The notes under the pieces: model-generated
What the model saw: only the letters and a program-made list of their open reading frames with translations
Told to the model about the DNA's origin: nothing
The model's database searches: none
Assembly (NCBI GenBank): GCA_002291985.1
Contig: DBBB01000054.1
Coordinates: 1-34,798, forward strand
DNA from: Firmicutes bacterium UBA995
GTDB lineage: Bacteria > Bacillota > Sulfobacillia > UBA995
DNA length: 34,798 nt
Direction: 5' to 3'
Position numbers and translations under genes: made by a program
In this document: positions 1 through 7,702 of the stretch, piece after piece
Layout: each line of letters opens with the position of its first letter
How positions within the stretch are numbered: the stretch's first letter is position 1

Positions 1-207
1 CACCTCAAAGCAGGAGGACGGCGAGGAATGGCCTCCGGTGATCGCCCTCTACCCGGTTACCGGCGAAGGAGGGTAAACGCTTGCGGCTTTCGGTGGGACG
101 GAAGCGCTGTGCGTTCAGCGTATCGGCGACGCGGATGGTGCGCCGTCTCCGCCGAGGCAGCCACGCTGTTCTTGCTCCCACTCTCGCAGGGAAAGGAATG
201 TGAGTCC
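1..207 (+). other. Leader upstream of small membrane protein gene, possibly structured
   Basis: No convincing protein-coding frame covers this stretch; the open frame through it is only an upstream extension of the gene at 208. It holds several possible hairpins: GGAGG near 13-17 with CCTCC near 32-36, CGCTT near 78-82 with AAGCG near 111-115, and a GC-rich hairpin around 125-160. A few short strings (CAAAGC, GGTTACC, GGGACG) recall parts of a c-di-GMP-I riboswitch, but their order and spacing do not fit the consensus. I see no clear promoter. It may be a structured 5' leader; no known class is assigned. Confidence 0.2.
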
Positions 208-507
208 ATGCTCCTCACGCGGACAGGGAAGGACCCTCGGTCCCACCTATCGGTGGCTCGGGTGCTCGTGGTCATCTTGACGCTGGCAGCGGTGTTGTTC
301 CTCCTCCCCTTCTTCCTCTTATATCTTTGGAACACCACGCTGCCGGAACTGGCCGGCTGGCCGGAGATCGGATACTGGCAGATGTTCCGGCTATTCTTGC
401 TGGTCTCCACCTTCACCGGGGGAGGCAATGTCGTGGTGAAAGGGGCCACGCCCCCTTACCGGGAGTACATCCTGGGTTTGCCCCGCAAGACGCCGCCGGC
501 CGAATAG
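208..507 (+). CDS. Small hypothetical membrane protein
   Basis: A 99-residue protein of unknown function. The ATG at 208 was chosen because a purine-rich GGGAAAGGA lies just upstream (189-197) and the longer upstream reading has no hydrophobic or domain character. Residues about 17-45 form a strongly hydrophobic, probably membrane-spanning segment (VLVVILTLAAVLFLLPFFLL). A second, weaker hydrophobic stretch follows near residues 60-72 (MFRLFLLVSTF), then a Gly-rich turn (TGGGN) and a short polar tail. It is convergent with the Tad pilus operon. Nothing ties it to pilus assembly except position. No family is recognised. Confidence 0.55.
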   Translation: MLLTRTGKDPRSHLSVARVLVVILTLAAVLFLLPFFLLYLWNTTLPELAGWPEIGYWQMFRLFLLVSTFTGGGNVVVKGATPPYREYILGLPRKTPPAE

Positions 508-514
508 CCGGCGG
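493..514. terminator. GC hairpin over the stop codon of the small membrane protein gene
   Basis: A perfect 8-bp stem, CCGCCGGC (493-500) with GCCGGCGG (507-514), closes a 6-nt loop and spans the stop codon at 505-507. No T tract follows, so it is not a classical intrinsic terminator. It could act as a transcript end or as mRNA 3' protection between the two convergent units. Confidence 0.3.
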
Positions 515-565
515 CCGGTGGCACATCGGCGCCGCGGCAGGCGCCGGGCGGCCTGGCGAGCAGCT

Positions 566-590
566 GCATCAGCATGGACGGTGCTGATGC
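566..590. terminator. Inverted repeat between convergent genes, candidate end of the Tad operon
   Basis: GCATCAGCA (566-574) pairs perfectly with TGCTGATGC (582-590) across a 7-nt loop, directly beyond the tadC stop at 593. It sits in the short gap between the convergent transcripts and works on either strand. There is no strong T run on either side, so termination is inferred from position and the 9-bp stem. Confidence 0.45.
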
Positions 591-592
591 GT

Positions 593-1459
593 TCACCAGC
601 GAGCGCCCATGAACAGGAGCACGTTGGGCAAGATCACGAGCACGAAGAGTACAGGGAAGATGAATACCACCGTGCAGAGGGTGAGCTTGATCGGCAGGGC
701 GGCCACCGCTCGTTCGAAGGCTTGCCGCCGTTCCAGCCGTACCTGCGATGCCTGTTCGCGCAAGACTCTCGCTACGGGCACGCCCAGGGAGTCCGCCCGT
801 ACCAGGGCGCCCACCATCCGTTTGACCTGGATGATGTCCAGGCGGTGGCCGGCCGCCTGGAGGGCGTCAGCCACCGGGCGCCCCGAGCGAATCTCCCGTG
901 CGGTCTGCCGCAACTCCTCGCCCAGCGGCCCCCCCGTCCTTTCCGCGACCCGGGCGATCGATGCGGACAGTCCCAACCCTGCCTCGGCGCAAGCCGCCAT
1001 GAGATCCGTCACGGGCGCCAGCTCGCGGAGCACCGCCCGGGTGCGGGCCTGCTCCTGCATCGTGAGTCCGCGAAGGGGGACATGCCAACCCAGGGCCGCC
1101 ATGCCGGCCATCAGCAACGCTCGGCTGGGCGCGGGCAGAAGTCCGCCTGCCAGGAATCCCAGCAGGGCCCCGCCAAGACCACCGAGGAGACAACGTCCCA
1201 GGAAGGCGTCAACGCTCATTCGTCCCGAGCGGCCTGTCCGGATCAACCGCGCGCCGATTGCGTCCCGGGTCGCCCGGGGCACGAGAGTGCCCGCCGCTGC
1301 GGCGCACACGCCGGCAGGCGCGCGCAAACCGGCGCCTTCCCCCTCAAGCCGGTCCCCCATCCGCCGGAGCCTCGACCTCCTCCCCAGGATCGCCTGCAGG
1401 CCCACCATGGCCGCCAGGGCGCCCGCGCCCGCCGCAATGACCGCAACTTGCCAGGACAC
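593..1459 (-). CDS. tadC: Tad pilus assembly membrane protein TadC (type II secretion F domain)
   Basis: Inner-membrane platform protein of the Tad/Flp pilus, working with TadB and the CpaF ATPase to extrude pilin. The GTG at 1459 (protein of 288 residues, usual for TadC) is preferred because AAGGGGGAGA lies just upstream; the frame stays open to 1588 but that extension would overlap the tadB stop. A first hydrophobic segment is at residues 5-20 (VAVIAAGAGALAAMVG). A central pair of helices follows (LGGLGGALLGFLAGGLL). Then comes the cytoplasmic T2SSF helical domain with its ELAPVTDLMAACAEAGLGLSASI and LVRADSLGVPVARVL signatures, and a last hydrophobic helix at the C terminus (VVFIFPVLFVLVILPNVLL). 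It is the last gene of the operon; 92 nt separate it from tadB. Confidence 0.85.
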   Translation of the reverse strand: MSWQVAVIAAGAGALAAMVGLQAILGRRSRLRRMGDRLEGEGAGLRAPAGVCAAAAGTLVPRATRDAIGARLIRTGRSGRMSVDAFLGRCLLGGLGGALLGFLAGGLLPAPSRALLMAGMAALGWHVPLRGLTMQEQARTRAVLRELAPVTDLMAACAEAGLGLSASIARVAERTGGPLGEELRQTAREIRSGRPVADALQAAGHRLDIIQVKRMVGALVRADSLGVPVARVLREQASQVRLERRQAFERAVAALPIKLTLCTVVFIFPVLFVLVILPNVLLFMGARW

Positions 1460-1551
1460 GCGATCTCCCCCTTCTCTCACCAGCAGCGGCGGCCCGGTAT
1501 CCGCCGTCGCCGTCGGCGGCCGGCCCCCCGTATCGCCCGCACGCCGTGCCG

Positions 1552-2478
1552 TCATCCTCGCTCCGCGCGTAGCCTCGCGATCAGCCAATTCATCAGTTCA
1601 CGCCCGACCAACCAGGAAGTCGTCCCGTACACCGAACCGACCCGTCCTGCAGGAGTCTCCCACAGGGGACGCAACATCTCCGGGTTGGCCAGCCAGAAAT
1701 AGAGGCCGAGGGCCAGGGGGAGCACCAGCAGGATCTGGGCCGACAGTCGTGCCTCGGTCGTTCTTGCCTCCAGCTCTCCCATGAGGCTTTGCTGCTCCGC
1801 CAGAGCGACCGCCGTGTTGTCGAGGACGTCCGCGAGACTGCCCTCACTCAAGCGATACAGGTCGAGCACTTGCCGGAACTGCCCGGTCGCCTCTCCGGGA
1901 AACTCGCGCTCTAGCCTTCCCAGCGCCCGAACCAGCGGCAGGCCGGCCCGATAGTCCGCGATCGCCCGACCGAGGCATTCCTCGAGCGGCCCGGCGCCGG
2001 AAGCAACCACCGCCTCCACCGCCTGGGCCAAGCTTTGCCCTGCCCGGAGGTGGCCGGCCATGCGCATGAGTGCATCCGGGAATGCCTCGCGAACCCTGGC
2101 CGCCCGGTCGACCGCTCGGCGGACTGCTTGCCCCCGCAGGATGGCAAGGGTCGCGACCATGCCGAGAGGCAATCCCACTGCTGACCGTAGTAGCAGGCTG
2201 CCGGCTACACCCCCGGCTGCGACCATGGCGGCCCCCGGCAACACGGAAGACCAGTTGAGACGGGTATTCTCCCCGATTCTCCTCGGACACAAGCGCGCCA
2301 TCATCCGGCACCCTGTACCGGCAGCAGGCCCTGCGCCAGGCTGTCTGCCCACCAGGCGCCGCCATCGCCCGTGTCTCGGTGCGTAGCCCAGCATGGCCCG
2401 GCCGGCCAACGCGGCCAGCGTGCCCGCCCCGATACCCGCCAGACATAGCCAGCCCGTTCCCCCCATCAGGCTGCTCAC
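1552..2478 (-). CDS. tadB: Tad pilus assembly membrane protein TadB (type II secretion F domain)
   Basis: Partner of TadC in the membrane platform of the Tad pilus machine. It is 308 residues long, the usual TadB size. N-terminal hydrophobic segments (WLCLAGIGAGTLAALAG and later VLPGAAMVAAGGVAGSLLL) are followed by the T2SSF helical domain, visible in AFPDALMRMAGHLRAGQSL and in YRLSEGSLADVLDNTA. C-terminal membrane segments are near ILLVLPLALGLYFWLA. The ATG overlaps the cpaF stop as ATGA (2475-2478), indicating translational coupling. Its order directly after cpaF and before tadC is the standard Tad arrangement. The basic linker between residues 33 and 70 is unusually Arg/Gly rich. Confidence 0.88.
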   Translation of the reverse strand: MSSLMGGTGWLCLAGIGAGTLAALAGRAMLGYAPRHGRWRRLVGRQPGAGPAAGTGCRMMARLCPRRIGENTRLNWSSVLPGAAMVAAGGVAGSLLLRSAVGLPLGMVATLAILRGQAVRRAVDRAARVREAFPDALMRMAGHLRAGQSLAQAVEAVVASGAGPLEECLGRAIADYRAGLPLVRALGRLEREFPGEATGQFRQVLDLYRLSEGSLADVLDNTAVALAEQQSLMGELEARTTEARLSAQILLVLPLALGLYFWLANPEMLRPLWETPAGRVGSVYGTTSWLVGRELMNWLIARLRAERG

Positions 2479-3797
2479 GGCAGCGCCGGGAACTGCTGGC
2501 CGTTCAAGGACAGCTTGCCGACAACGCGCGCCGGGACCGCGCCCGGCAAGCGCCGACTTTCACCACGGTCGGCGTCCCAGCCGAATACCCGACACACCCC
2601 ATCGCCCCGGCCTGGTTGAGTCAGGGCAATCTCGCACATGCGCCTGCGTCCATCCGAGAACCTGGCCTGGTGCAGGACGAGTTCCACGCCGGCCCGGACC
2701 TGCTTTTGGACTGCCCGGTGAGGCAGATTGGCGTCGGCCAGGAGGACCATGTTTTCGAGGCGGGTCAGGGCGTCAACACAGCTATTGGCATGGATGGTGG
2801 ACATGCACCCGTCATGGCCGGTGTTCATGGCTTGCAGCAAATCGAAGGCTTCCCCGCCCCGACACTCGCCGATCACGATGCGATCGGGCCGCATCCGCAG
2901 GGCATTTCGAAGCAGCATCCGTACGGTCACCTCTCCTCGCCCCTCGAGGTTGGGCGGACGGGCCTCCAGGGCGACCACGTGGTCCTGTTGAAGCCGCAGT
3001 TCGGCCACATCCTCGATGGTCACGATGCGTTCCGCGCCGTTGGGGATGAAAGCGGAAAGGGCATTGAGCGTCGTGGTCTTCCCCGAGCCGGCCCCTCCGG
3101 ATATGAGGAGGTTCAGCCGTCCTCGGACCGCCACCGCCAGAAAGTCGGCCATCTCCTGCGTGAGGGTACCATTCGCGACCAGATCAGGGATAGTAAGACT
3201 CTGCCGAAGGAACTTACGGATGGTGAGGGCGGGACCGCGGACGGTCAGAGGCCGCACCATGGCGTGAACCCGGGACCCATCGGGCAGGCGCGCGTCTACA
3301 AAGGGCAGCGAATAGTCTATGCGGCGACCGAGGGGGGCAACGATGCGGGCGATCACGTCTTCGAGATGGTCTTCATCCCGGAAGCGGCACTCCGTCAGTT
3401 CGATGCGCCCGCCTCGCTCCACGTACACCTGGTGCGGGCCATTGACCATGATTTCCGTGACTTCCGGGTCGGCGAGCAACGGCTCGACCGGCCCGAATCC
3501 TACCAGGTGGTTCACCATGCGGTCGGCGAGGTCGGCGGGGACTTGCCGGCCTCCATGTCCCTCCGCGACGAGAACCTGGGTTATGAGCGTGCGTAGCTGC
3601 CCCCGGCGTTGCTTGTCACCCCGTGCCGCCTCGAGCAGACCCCCATGGTGATCGAGGACAACGGACCTTATCCGGTGCATCAGGTCTTCGGGTAGATCGT
3701 CGCGCGTGGCCGGGATCACGGGAGAGGCGATGGTGGCCGGACCCGCTTTCCCCGACGCGCCGCCGAGCAACCGCCTCCGGTCGAGCCGGCCGCTCAC
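2475..3797 (-). CDS. cpaF: Tad pilus secretion ATPase CpaF/TadA
   Basis: Hexameric ATPase that powers pilin polymerisation, on the cytoplasmic face of the Tad platform. It has 440 residues, typical for CpaF. The N-terminal all-alpha domain (about 35-130) contains the VGFGPVEPLLADPEVTEIMV signature of the VirB11/CpaF group. The RecA-like domain carries Walker A GGAGSGKT at 234-241, an Asp/His-box-like region around 260-285, the Walker B region RIVIGECRGGEA at 306-317 and the STIHANS box at 333-339. All catalytic elements look intact. It is coupled to both neighbours by 4-nt ATGA overlaps, with cpaE upstream (3794-3797) and tadB downstream. Confidence 0.95.
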   Translation of the reverse strand: MSGRLDRRRLLGGASGKAGPATIASPVIPATRDDLPEDLMHRIRSVVLDHHGGLLEAARGDKQRRGQLRTLITQVLVAEGHGGRQVPADLADRMVNHLVGFGPVEPLLADPEVTEIMVNGPHQVYVERGGRIELTECRFRDEDHLEDVIARIVAPLGRRIDYSLPFVDARLPDGSRVHAMVRPLTVRGPALTIRKFLRQSLTIPDLVANGTLTQEMADFLAVAVRGRLNLLISGGAGSGKTTTLNALSAFIPNGAERIVTIEDVAELRLQQDHVVALEARPPNLEGRGEVTVRMLLRNALRMRPDRIVIGECRGGEAFDLLQAMNTGHDGCMSTIHANSCVDALTRLENMVLLADANLPHRAVQKQVRAGVELVLHQARFSDGRRRMCEIALTQPGRGDGVCRVFGWDADRGESRRLPGAVPARVVGKLSLNGQQFPALP

Positions 3798-5191
3798 CGC
3801 CTGGACCTCCGCAGCCAGCCGGGCAATGAAAGGCGCACGCGCCGCCCCGACGGGGGTGTCTCGATGGGCAGGCCCGGGCAGAGCTTCGCCGCGAGGGTAT
3901 TCATCCCGCTCACCAGCGGATGAGTGGGGGCGGCCAGGACTACCGGCTTGCCCTCAAGGGTCGCCTCTTCGACCAGGCGCCGGTCCGAGACCAGGTCGCC
4001 TGCAGGTTCCACGCCAAGAAAGCTGCCGACCTCCCGGATGGTGACGGGACAGCCATCGTATAGCTGGTTCACCACTACTAGCACGCGATCTTTCGGCACT
4101 CCCTGCCCTCGGAACGCCTCCAGCGCCAGTCGAGCCTGACGGAGGGCAGCGGCATCGGTAGTAGTCACCAGGACGATGCGGGAAGCCACCTGCGCGCACT
4201 CCTGAACCAGTTCTCCCCCGCCGTCAGGAGGCAGATCGATGAACACGAAATGATACTCCCGGCGGAGCCATTCCAGTATGCGCCGGAGGTGGTCGGCCTT
4301 GACCAGGGGGGCCAAGTCGGCGCGAGCGGGACCGAGCAGCACTTTGAGGCCGGAGAGGCGGTGGGTCATCAGAAACCGTTCCAGGTCTGCCGCCCCCGCT
4401 TCCGGCAGATAAGGCAACAGATCTACCACGGTCGGCCCGTCCAGCAGATCTAGATGCACCCCCACATCCGCCGAGTTGAGGTCGAGATCGACCAGGACGA
4501 CTCGCGCCGGAGTGCGTACAGCCAGGATCACGGCGAGATTGGTGGCCAGAAAGGTCTTGCCCACCCCTCCCTTGGGGCTGGCGACGGCCACGACCTGCTG
4601 GGTAAGCACGGGAGGAAAGGTGGCGACAGGCTGCTGCACCCTGAGTCGATGTCGGCGAAACGACGGGCTGACCGCGGCTGCCTCTTCCCGGGCGGAACGG
4701 GACGGCCCTTCCGCCTCACAGGTTTGCCCCAGCAAGTCCCGGAGCATGATCCGGGGAGGTGTGCCGGTCGGCCATACCAGCACATCGAGCGCCTTGAGAT
4801 CGGGTGGCGGGGGGAAGTCCCCCGGCAACACCAAGCCGACAGTGATGTCGGGGTGGGCCAGCCGCAGGTGGCGAGCAAGCATCGCCGTCTGCGCCGAAGG
4901 TTGTGCCGTGACCACCAGGGCATCAGGCGCCATCGCGCCGACAATCGACAGGCAGTGCTCGGCCCGTTCCACCTGTCCCACCAGTTGCCAGCCCGGCGTT
5001 TCCAGCACGGCCTCGATCAGGTCCCTGGCGGCGCCCGCGACGAACAATCGGGCGGGGACGCGCGGTTGCCCTCCTCCCGCCGTCAAGGTGTGCGGCAAGG
5101 GGCGGGAGGAGTCATCGCTCGCCCTCCGCAGGTTGCCGCAAAACCGGTTCCGGGTCGAAGAGCGTCTCGAGGAGAACACCCTGCGTCGCAA
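3794..5191 (-). CDS. cpaE: Tad pilus localisation protein CpaE/TadZ (ParA/MinD-type ATPase)
   Basis: Member of the TadZ/CpaE family, which positions the Tad machine at the pole or membrane. The N-terminal third (about residues 45-155) resembles an atypical receiver domain (VRLFVAGAARDLIEAVLET-like opening, then the DALVVTAQ strand). It is followed by a MinD/ParA ATPase with deviant Walker A KGGVGKT at 207-213, a VLVDLDLNSADVG loop and the FIDLPPDG motif. The open frame begins at an ATG at 5191, but this overlaps cpaB by 80 nt and its first 30 residues are Arg/Ser-rich and unlike a domain. Translation may begin at a TTG near 5098 or 5086 instead; none has an ideal ribosome binding site, so the start is uncertain. 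The stop overlaps the cpaF start as ATGA. Confidence 0.88.
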   Translation of the reverse strand: MRRRVFSSRRSSTRNRFCGNLRRASDDSSRPLPHTLTAGGGQPRVPARLFVAGAARDLIEAVLETPGWQLVGQVERAEHCLSIVGAMAPDALVVTAQPSAQTAMLARHLRLAHPDITVGLVLPGDFPPPPDLKALDVLVWPTGTPPRIMLRDLLGQTCEAEGPSRSAREEAAAVSPSFRRHRLRVQQPVATFPPVLTQQVVAVASPKGGVGKTFLATNLAVILAVRTPARVVLVDLDLNSADVGVHLDLLDGPTVVDLLPYLPEAGAADLERFLMTHRLSGLKVLLGPARADLAPLVKADHLRRILEWLRREYHFVFIDLPPDGGGELVQECAQVASRIVLVTTTDAAALRQARLALEAFRGQGVPKDRVLVVVNQLYDGCPVTIREVGSFLGVEPAGDLVSDRRLVEEATLEGKPVVLAAPTHPLVSGMNTLAAKLCPGLPIETPPSGRRVRLSLPGWLRRSRR

Positions 5192-5840
5192 CCTCCGGTT
5201 CCTCCCTTCCTCCCGCCGTCATGAGGTAGAGCGTCCCGTGTTCCAGCGCGAAAGCCAGCCGTTCGGCTTGCTTGAGGGTGACCGAGACCACCACCCCGGC
5301 GGGCGCGTCATGCCTGGTCGCGGCGAGTCGTTCGCCCCGCTCGCTGCGTACATCCAGGACTCGCAGACCTTGCAGCAAGACCCGGGCAAACGCAAATCCC
5401 AGCCTGGCCTCATCCGAGACGAAGATGACGTCCACCCGGTCGCGAGGCGCCAGTCCACCCCCCACCGCCCGTCCGGGAGGCACGGCGATCATCATGGCGC
5501 GCTCGCCCGGGCCGAGGGCGGCGACGAACTGATTGTCCGTCCCGGAAGTGCCCGGGTCGCGGACCTGGGTGACGAGGATCTGCTGACCGGGCTCAACCGG
5601 TACCATCAACACTTTGCCCTGAAGCTGGTCCGGGGAACTCACGGCCCGGGGATGGACCCCTCCTTCGGGCAGATGGAGGACGCGGAGGGCGCCGGGCCCG
5701 AGCAGGGTGAACTCGGGGAGAGCTGTCGCCGCCACGACGACCGCCACCCGCCGGTCCAGACCCAGCAAGTAGTTGTAGGTGGCGATGCAGGTGACCACCG
5801 CAATCAGCAAGGTCGCAAGCAGTAAACGTCTGTCCCGCAT
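5112..5840 (-). CDS. cpaB: Flp pilus assembly protein CpaB/RcpC (SAF domain)
   Basis: First gene of the Tad operon; 242 residues. CpaB/RcpC proteins sit in the envelope and help the pilus cross it. An N-terminal signal-anchor (LLLATLLIAVVTCIATYNYLLG, about 6-27) is followed by a SAF/antifreeze-like domain (VVAATALPEFTLLGPGALRV, then a VEPGQQILVTQV strand). The RcpC domain follows with the motif DRVDVIFVSDE around residue 140 and a conserved hydrophobic core (VVSVTLKQAERLAFALEHG). In a Gram-positive setting such a protein presumably faces the outside of the cytoplasmic membrane, as an inference. The upstream gap to the S-layer protein contains a TACAAT -10-like element (5873-5878) but no matching -35. 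Confidence 0.82.
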   Translation of the reverse strand: MRDRRLLLATLLIAVVTCIATYNYLLGLDRRVAVVVAATALPEFTLLGPGALRVLHLPEGGVHPRAVSSPDQLQGKVLMVPVEPGQQILVTQVRDPGTSGTDNQFVAALGPGERAMMIAVPPGRAVGGGLAPRDRVDVIFVSDEARLGFAFARVLLQGLRVLDVRSERGERLAATRHDAPAGVVVSVTLKQAERLAFALEHGTLYLMTAGGREEPEVATQGVLLETLFDPEPVLRQPAEGER

Positions 5841-6069
5841 TTCCGGCCCCCCCAGGAAAGAGTGGCACGGTCATTGTAGCCTTCCCAAGCCCGCGAAGGA
5901 CGGAGAGAAGGGTCGGCTCCCTGCCCGGACCACCGCGTGTTCTCGCCAGCAATCGTACGGGAGTGTCGAACGCCAGGCAGAAGTCGTGTCCGCTCGCAGT
6001 AGGAGGCAGTGCCTCCGAAGGGAATGATTTCCATCCAGGCTTGCAGCACTCAGGGTGGAGGTGAGGGAA
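5841..6069. other. Divergent intergenic region between cpaB and the S-layer protein gene
   Basis: This 229-bp stretch separates two divergent genes and should hold both promoters. On the minus strand TACAAT (complement of 5873-5878) lies about 35 nt before cpaB without a recognisable -35. On the plus strand a perfect hairpin GGAGGC-AGT-GCCTCC (6002-6016) lies upstream of the S-layer gene's ribosome site GGAGGTGAGG (6057-6066). I see no coding frame and no clear plus-strand promoter. Confidence 0.35.
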
Positions 6070-7695
6070 ATGGAGGTCGAGCGTTCACGATCTCCCGTGC
6101 GTGCGGCGGTTCTGCTGCTGGCAGCGGGAATCCTGGTGCTCGCTTCCGCGCCCGGCACTGCCGGCGACGGCTGGTATTCCGATGTTTCCGGTCACTGGGC
6201 CGAGCGTTATATCCGGTGCCTCTGGGAAGAGGGCGTCGCCGACGGCAGCCAGGAGTGGTTTCTGGACTGGCATCCGGTAACGGGATACTCGCGGTGGCTG
6301 GCCTGGAGATATCATCCTGACCGGCCGACGACCAGGGCCCAGTATACCGTGATGCTGGCCAAGGCCTTTCGCCTCAACCCTGCCGCCGGCCCGCCCGGCT
6401 TTCCCGACGTGCCCCCCGGCTACCAGGCATATCCCGGCAAGGACGCTCAGCCGTTGGTAGACGCCGCTCGCCGGGCCGGACTGGTCATGGGCTTTCCCGA
6501 TGGTCGTTTTCAGCCCTGCCGTCCCATCACGCGCGAGGAAGCGGTTGCCGTCCTCGTGCGCGGACTGGGCCTGGGGGAGTACGCCCGGTCGTTGTCGGAC
6601 GCTCGGGTCCTGCAGTGGCTGGACCGCTTCGGCGATGGGCATGCCGTCGGGAACTCGGTCCGACGGGAAATGGCGGTGGCCGTTCAACTTCGCATGGTTC
6701 TGGGCTACCCCACCCAACCTCCCACCCTGCGGCCCCACCATACCCTGACGCGAGGGGAAGCAGCCGCCCTCGTATATCGCTCCTGTCTCCTGGTGCTCGG
6801 CGCCGTCCCCAATCCCTTCTCGCCCGATGGAGACGGCTTGAACGATCACACGACCGTGACCGTCCACACCTTGCGTAATCGTCGGATTCAGAGCTGGGAG
6901 ATCACCGTCACCGACTACGGAGGGCAGCAACTGGCCCGACTCGGTCAGGGCAGCGGTCCCCCGCCCGCAAGTCTTCAGTGGGCGGGGCTGGATCTGCGCG
7001 GGCATCCCCTGCCCGACGGAACATATTATCTCGGGGGGGCAGTCGTGGACAGTCTCGGCCAGGTCCACCGCGCAGCGATGCATCCGGTGCTGCTGGAACG
7101 AAAACGGCTATGGGGCAGCCTGCAACCGTCCATCGTGCAACCGGGCCGGCCTGTCCGAGTGACCGCCGGTACCTCGGGCGGTGCAAGCCTGGTAGAAGCC
7201 GACCCGGCCCCGACGGGGAAACTCGGGTTGTCGCCGGTCGGGGGCACGGGGGCCCTCCAGTCCTGGGAAGGGAGCTTCGTGGTGCCTGCGGATGCGCCGG
7301 ACTCCATCCGCGAGGTCACGTTGACGGCAACCTATCCTCGGGGCTCCAGGCAGATCATGCTGACTTACCTGGTCCACCAGCCGATGCCTCTCATCGCCTG
7401 GGTTGAACCGGCAGTGGCGCCCGCTGGATCCATGGCCAAGCTATGGGCGAGGGCCGACTTCCCCGCGGCCGCCGCCGTAGGCCAGGTCGAGGGAATTGAG
7501 GATTTTGCCCTGCACCCGGCCCCCGGCCTGTCCGGACAGTGGGTGGCGGCGTTCGCCGTGCCCGCCGCGTGGCCGGGAGGACAGCGAATCGCTCGGGTCA
7601 CGGCAAGCATGCCCGGCCGTAGCCGGACGGTCCAGACGTTCTTCGCCGTCGAAGCCTTGCGGAGACCGGAACTGAGATTCTTCATCAGTGATTAG
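6070..7695 (+). CDS. Secreted S-layer homology (SLH) protein with FlgD/Ig-like repeats
   Basis: A 541-residue exported protein. The ATG at 6070 was chosen over a GTG at 6055 because GGAGGTGAGG (6057-6066) sits directly in front of it. A signal peptide is evident: Arg-rich start, then AAVLLLAAGILVLASA, ending near residue 30. Three SLH-type modules occupy roughly 33-95 (WYSDVSGHWAERYIRCLWEE), 108-165 (FPDGRFQPCRPITREEAVAV) and 170-235 (TLTRGEAAALVYRS). These bind secondary cell-wall polymers. Next comes a FlgD/CHU-type Ig module beginning NPFSPDGDGLND (about 243) and closing with PDGTYYLGGAVVDS, then two beta-rich Ig-like segments to the end. It is divergent from the Tad operon and probably a cell-surface structural or anchoring protein. 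Its substrate or partner cannot be read from sequence. Confidence 0.85.
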   Translation: MEVERSRSPVRAAVLLLAAGILVLASAPGTAGDGWYSDVSGHWAERYIRCLWEEGVADGSQEWFLDWHPVTGYSRWLAWRYHPDRPTTRAQYTVMLAKAFRLNPAAGPPGFPDVPPGYQAYPGKDAQPLVDAARRAGLVMGFPDGRFQPCRPITREEAVAVLVRGLGLGEYARSLSDARVLQWLDRFGDGHAVGNSVRREMAVAVQLRMVLGYPTQPPTLRPHHTLTRGEAAALVYRSCLLVLGAVPNPFSPDGDGLNDHTTVTVHTLRNRRIQSWEITVTDYGGQQLARLGQGSGPPPASLQWAGLDLRGHPLPDGTYYLGGAVVDSLGQVHRAAMHPVLLERKRLWGSLQPSIVQPGRPVRVTAGTSGGASLVEADPAPTGKLGLSPVGGTGALQSWEGSFVVPADAPDSIREVTLTATYPRGSRQIMLTYLVHQPMPLIAWVEPAVAPAGSMAKLWARADFPAAAAVGQVEGIEDFALHPAPGLSGQWVAAFAVPAAWPGGQRIARVTASMPGRSRTVQTFFAVEALRRPELRFFISD

Positions 7696-7702
7696 GCGCT
7701 GA

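Noticed and set aside
2379..3596. Long plus-strand frame opposite cpaF
   Set aside because: It is the shadow of cpaF and tadB: no ribosome site, no family features, and the minus strand has complete ATPase motifs.
4476..5825. Long plus-strand frame opposite cpaE and cpaB
   Set aside because: Composition is Arg/Ser/Pro-rich with no domain; the minus-strand genes carry clear motifs and 4-nt overlaps.
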